Part shown: piece by piece, positions 61,185-64,000 of the stretch
How positions within the stretch are numbered: the first letter of the stretch is position 1
Layout: each line of letters opens with the position of its first letter
DNA from: Intrasporangium calvum DSM 43043
GTDB lineage: Bacteria > Actinomycetota > Actinomycetes > Actinomycetales > Dermatophilaceae
Reading direction: 5' to 3'
Length of the DNA: 64,000 nt
Assembly: GCF_000184685.1 (NCBI RefSeq)
Contig: NC_014830.1
Location: 2,914,001-2,978,000 of the forward strand
Position numbers and translations under genes: made by a program
The notes under the pieces: model-generated
Database searches by the model: none
Seen by the model: the letters and a program-made list of their open reading frames with translations, nothing else
What the model was told of the DNA's origin: nothing

Positions 61185-62720
61185 TCAGCGGAGCTGGATG
61201 GCGATGTAGCGGGCGCCGCCTGCGGCCGTGCCGGTGGGACGGACCCGGACGGTGTACTTCGCGCCCGAGGCGCCGGCGGGGATGCGCAGGTTGTAGATGT
61301 ACTGCCCGTCTGCGGCGCGCATGACACCCGAGGTGTCCGCTGAGGAGACGGACTCGGTGACCACGTCGACGGAGCCGTCGCCGGGGTCAGTGGAAGGATC
61401 CACGTCGCCGGACAGCAGCTGGATGGCCGGGGACAGCCCGGAGGCCAGCACCCCGTCACACCCGACGCTGATCTTGACCGGCACGACTTGGCCCCCTCTG
61501 ACCTTGTTGAAGGTGCCGGACTGCAGCGGTGGCAGGAACTCACTGTCCAGCGCCATGACAGCGGACGAGGTGAACGGAGCGGAGACGCCGTTGTCCTTGT
61601 CCTTGGCGAGCGCGGTCACGTCGTTGCTGCCGCACGTGGCGTATGCGGTGGTGAACGCGTTCGAGGTCCCATAGGCGCCGCCGTTGAACGACCAGGAGAA
61701 CCCGGCCGCGGTGTCGGGCCCAGACGGGTCGGTGGCCTGACCGACGAAGGTGACCGGCTGACCCGTGACGACCGTGGTCGCACTCGGGGTCAAGGAGGTG
61801 ATCGTCGGGGCGACGTTGGACACCTGCAGGTCGAACGTGACTGTGCTCGTGTCGGTGCCGTCGGCCGCGGTGATCGTCACGGTCTGGCTGTCGACCGGGC
61901 CGTCGCTCGGCGTGTAGCTCCAGGCCCAGGTGCCCGGTCCGCTCTCAAGGACCGAGCCGACCGAGGCGGAGAGACTGACCGCGTCCTCGTCGACGTCCGA
62001 GAACGTGCCCGTGTTCCCTGCAGCGGACGCCTCGTCGACGGCCACCACGGCGTTGTCGGCGGCGACGTCGGGTGCCGTGTTCGACGGCGGGTTGACGCCG
62101 GGAGCGTCGGTGCAGATGTCATCGACCTCGAAGTAGTTGCCGGTGTCATGGACCACGACGTAGGCGATGTCGGCCGAGGCCCGGGTGATCTTCAGCTCGG
62201 CCATCGTTCCCGTGCCGAGGTTGGTGCCACTCGAGGCGGTTGACTCCAGCAGTGCAGCGGACGAGTCGTAAGCCTCCAGAACGACGGGCGTGTTGGTGCT
62301 TGCGAGGAGGCTGAAAGTCGAGGCGGGCCCGTTGAGGAAGTCGATCCGGCCGGCGCCCTGGTCGACGCCGAGCCACGCCCAGTGCGTGCCGTGGCTGGTG
62401 TACTGGCCAGAGGGGTACTTGCCGTTGTAGCCGCCGGTGGCGAAATCGCCCACGAGCCAGCTGTATCCGGCCGTGGTCGTGAACTGCACCCCGCCGATCG
62501 CACCGGCCGAGAGATTGGTGCTGTCGGGGAGGTCCTCGAACCCGATGTAGCCCGCCTCGCTGCAGACGTAGGCATCCGGGTTGGAGATGACGGTCACCGA
62601 GTTGGCCGCGGAGGCGGCCGTGGGTACGGCGACGGCAGACGTGGCAGCCAGGGCCAAGCCGGCCAGGAGTGCTGCGGGCTGGCGCCGAGGGCGCAGGGCA
62701 GCACGGATTGAGCTCTTCAT
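61185..62720 (-). CDS. Secreted protein with Ig-like/PKD-like repeats
   Basis: This is a 511-residue exported protein. It has a signal peptide (ALLAGLALAATSAVAVPTAASA), an N-terminal domain with two Cys (about 45-195) resembling surface-binding beta domains, then two Ig-like parts: the first around TFSDVDEDAVSLSASVGSVLE, the second PTITSLTPSATTVVTGQPVTF. A final domain with VPVKISVGCDGVLASG and DGQYIYNLRIPAG resembles PxKF-type cell-surface modules. No anchor is seen, so it is probably released or held by partners. The ATG at 62720 has AGGGGG upstream. Confidence 0.8.
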   Translation of the reverse strand: MKSSIRAALRPRRQPAALLAGLALAATSAVAVPTAASAANSVTVISNPDAYVCSEAGYIGFEDLPDSTNLSAGAIGGVQFTTTAGYSWLVGDFATGGYNGKYPSGQYTSHGTHWAWLGVDQGAGRIDFLNGPASTFSLLASTNTPVVLEAYDSSAALLESTASSGTNLGTGTMAELKITRASADIAYVVVHDTGNYFEVDDICTDAPGVNPPSNTAPDVAADNAVVAVDEASAAGNTGTFSDVDEDAVSLSASVGSVLESGPGTWAWSYTPSDGPVDSQTVTITAADGTDTSTVTFDLQVSNVAPTITSLTPSATTVVTGQPVTFVGQATDPSGPDTAAGFSWSFNGGAYGTSNAFTTAYATCGSNDVTALAKDKDNGVSAPFTSSAVMALDSEFLPPLQSGTFNKVRGGQVVPVKISVGCDGVLASGLSPAIQLLSGDVDPSTDPGDGSVDVVTESVSSADTSGVMRAADGQYIYNLRIPAGASGAKYTVRVRPTGTAAGGARYIAIQLR

Positions 62721-62931
62721 GGTTCCCCCTTGAAGGACGTGATCCCTCGAGCCACGGAGCGGACACGCTGGCACGAGGTGAGACATCGGAAATCGTTCCG
62801 TCCAGGCGCCGTCCCCACGGCGCCAACCCCCTTTGGCGGGCCCCGGATCCCCCGATCCTCGACGATGGCCCCTCCTCAGGATGCCGACCTGAGCCGCTCC
62901 TGTCTCGCGAATCGCGGATCTGCCTTGCGCT

Positions 62932-62955
62932 GGGAGGGAACTCAGCGGCATACGA
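62932..62955 (-). repeat. Dispersed repeat copy J (degenerate)
   Basis: GGGAGGGAACT then CAGCGGCATACGA. The core differs from the consensus by one base. Confidence 0.65.
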
Positions 62956-62997
62956 CCCTTTTGCGTGTCGTCCACCGTGCGGAAGGCCACGGCACGC

Positions 62998-63034
62998 ACG
63001 ACCCGGAGGTCTCGACTGAGAACCTCCGGGTCGT
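62998..63034 (-). terminator. Hairpin after the BNR-type gene
   Basis: ACGACCCGGAGGT and ACCTCCGGGTCGT are perfect 13-base arms around an 11-base loop, 47 bases past the stop of the minus-strand gene at 63082. Confidence 0.75.
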
Positions 63035-63081
63035 CGCGTTCCTGCCTGCCGCTCCGGCTGCACCAGGGCGGTCAGGGCCGC

Positions 63082-64000
63082 TCAGCTGTCGTCGCTGAAG
63101 GTGCCTCCGTAGATGCTCGAGTTGCCGAAGGCCGGGTCGCACGCGTTGTTCGGGCCCGGACGCAAGGCGAGCGAGTGGCTCGCCGGGAGCTCCGCGGCCG
63201 ATGCGCGGTCCCTCGGCCGGTCGGCCACGATCGGCTCCGCGTTCGCGCCGGTGACGTCATCGACGAAGGCCTGGCGGTATGCGTTGATCTCCGGGCAGAC
63301 CACGCCGTCCCGCATGTCGTTCCAGACCGCTGCCCCGTAGTCCCGGGTGGCAACTGCGTAGTTGTAGTCGCCGAGGAACTCTGCCGTCAGGGCGTTGGCG
63401 CTCGACGCGCGGCCGTCGCCCTCCGGGCCTCGCAGCTCGGTCGTCCACGACGTGAGGGCTCCTGTGTCCGGGGCCATCTCGGCGTGCATCACCACTCCGA
63501 GGACGCGCCGGGGTTCCGTCGTGTTGGTGCGCCACGGGTCGAGCCAGGCGTTGTAGACGAGCCAGACGTCGGTGCCGTCCGGTGAGACCGCGACGGCCGG
63601 GAAGTTCGCCCGATCGCCGGGTGTGCTCACCGCCTCGGCCCCGGAGTACGACTCTCCGCCGTCGGTCGAGACGCTGACGAAGGCACGTTCCTCGTTGGTC
63701 CCTTGCCGGTCGTCGGCCCAGGTGACCACGATGTCGTCGGTCGCGTCCGCGCCGCTGGGTGCCCCGTTGGCGATGTCGAGGCTCGGGAAGTTGATCGTCC
63801 GGGCTCCGGCGATGCCGTCGATGGTGAACCGTCCTTGGGCCGGGTCGAACTGGCCAAGGCCATGGACGTCGAGGACGGCTCGCGGCCGCTCGAAGTTGGC
63901 GCCGCCGTCGAACGAACGGGCCTGGAAGAAGACGTCGCCGCGCGTCTGGATGTCCGTGCCGACCCACATGACGTAGACGACGCCCCGGCTGTCGGTCCGG
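63082..64000 (-). CDS. Secreted BNR/sialidase-fold protein (5' end outside window)
   Basis: The frame is open past the right edge, so only the C-terminal 305 residues are visible, with [13 protein letters not shown] at the edge. Two Asp-box-like motifs are seen ([25 protein letters not shown]), with [11 protein letters not shown] and [18 protein letters not shown], all typical of exo-sialidase-like propellers. No catalytic Arg triad or Tyr nucleophile can be placed in the visible part, so hydrolase activity is unproven. It is next to the other secreted protein, same strand, and has its own terminator. Confidence 0.8.
   Translation of the reverse strand, partial: RTDSRGVVYVMWVGTDIQTRGDVFFQARSFDGGANFERPRAVLDVHGLGQFDPAQGRFTIDGIAGARTINFPSLDIANGAPSGADATDDIVVTWADDRQGTNEERAFVSVSTDGGESYSGAEAVSTPGDRANFPAVAVSPDGTDVWLVYNAWLDPWRTNTTEPRRVLGVVMHAEMAPDTGALTSWTTELRGPEGDGRASSANALTAEFLGDYNYAVATRDYGAAVWNDMRDGVVCPEINAYRQAFVDDVTGANAEPIVADRPRDRASAAELPASHSLALRPGPNNACDPAFGNSSIYGGTFSDDS

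Larger units (their letters stand above)
62721..63081. other. Intergenic region, 361 bases
   Basis: This gap holds the start region of the secreted protein gene, dispersed repeat copy J and the hairpin at 62998-63034. I see no gene in it. Confidence 0.6.

Overview
The window reads as chromosomal DNA of a high-GC actinobacterium. The evidence is the mycothiol gene mshB, the seven-iron ferredoxin fdxA beside dapC, many GTG starts, 4-bp ATGA/GTGA gene overlaps and some apparently leaderless genes. The gene set fits the Micrococcales, perhaps Intrasporangiaceae, but that placement is inference. No rRNA, tRNA or CRISPR array was recognised.

Layout. Positions 1-13.3 kb hold housekeeping genes: the end of dapD, a secreted lysozyme-like protein, citrate synthase, dapC-fdxA, a GNAT enzyme, and a minus-strand run nudix-typA-lipoprotein-mshB-vanW. 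Positions 13.5-19.6 kb carry a complete peptide-type ABC importer (binding protein, two permeases, two ATPases) with a strong hairpin after the binding-protein gene and a terminator at the end.

Positions 19.6-52.7 kb form a large surface-glycan island. It starts with a Tat-exported Cys-rich protein next to a PqqD-like protein and a nucleotidyltransferase. Then come an epimerase, an O-antigen-ligase-like protein, several glycosyltransferases (one a double-domain fusion), a polysaccharide deacetylase, a polymerase-like membrane protein, a Wzz/BY-kinase with a (Gly-Tyr)n tail and an ABC exporter. A complete pseudaminic acid pathway follows (pseB, pseC, pseF-like, a pseG-pseH fusion, pseI). An IS481-type element sits just upstream of pseI. 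The island ends with a five-gene operon (4,6-dehydratase, acyltransferase, UDP-sugar dehydrogenase, aminotransferase, initiating sugar-phosphate transferase) of the kind that makes and primes a diamino- or uronic-acid-containing glycan. The stretch from about 31 to 44 kb is visibly richer in A/T than its surroundings, as expected for exchanged glycan genes.

Positions 52.7-64 kb return to ordinary genes: a DsbA/FrnE remnant, an HxlR regulator with divergent methyltransferase, an alpha/beta hydrolase, a SnoaL-like protein, a Ser/Thr kinase, a CmtR-like metal sensor with two cation transporters, and two secreted proteins. The second of these, of BNR type, runs off the right edge.

The most unusual feature is a short dispersed repeat with the core CCGTATGCCGCTG, present ten times in both orientations, between genes, against stop codons and inside at least four reading frames. 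Other items worth a look are a glycosyltransferase whose only well-placed start is ATC, a candidate pseudaminic acid transferase, and the PqqD-like/nucleotidyltransferase/Cys-rich exported protein set.
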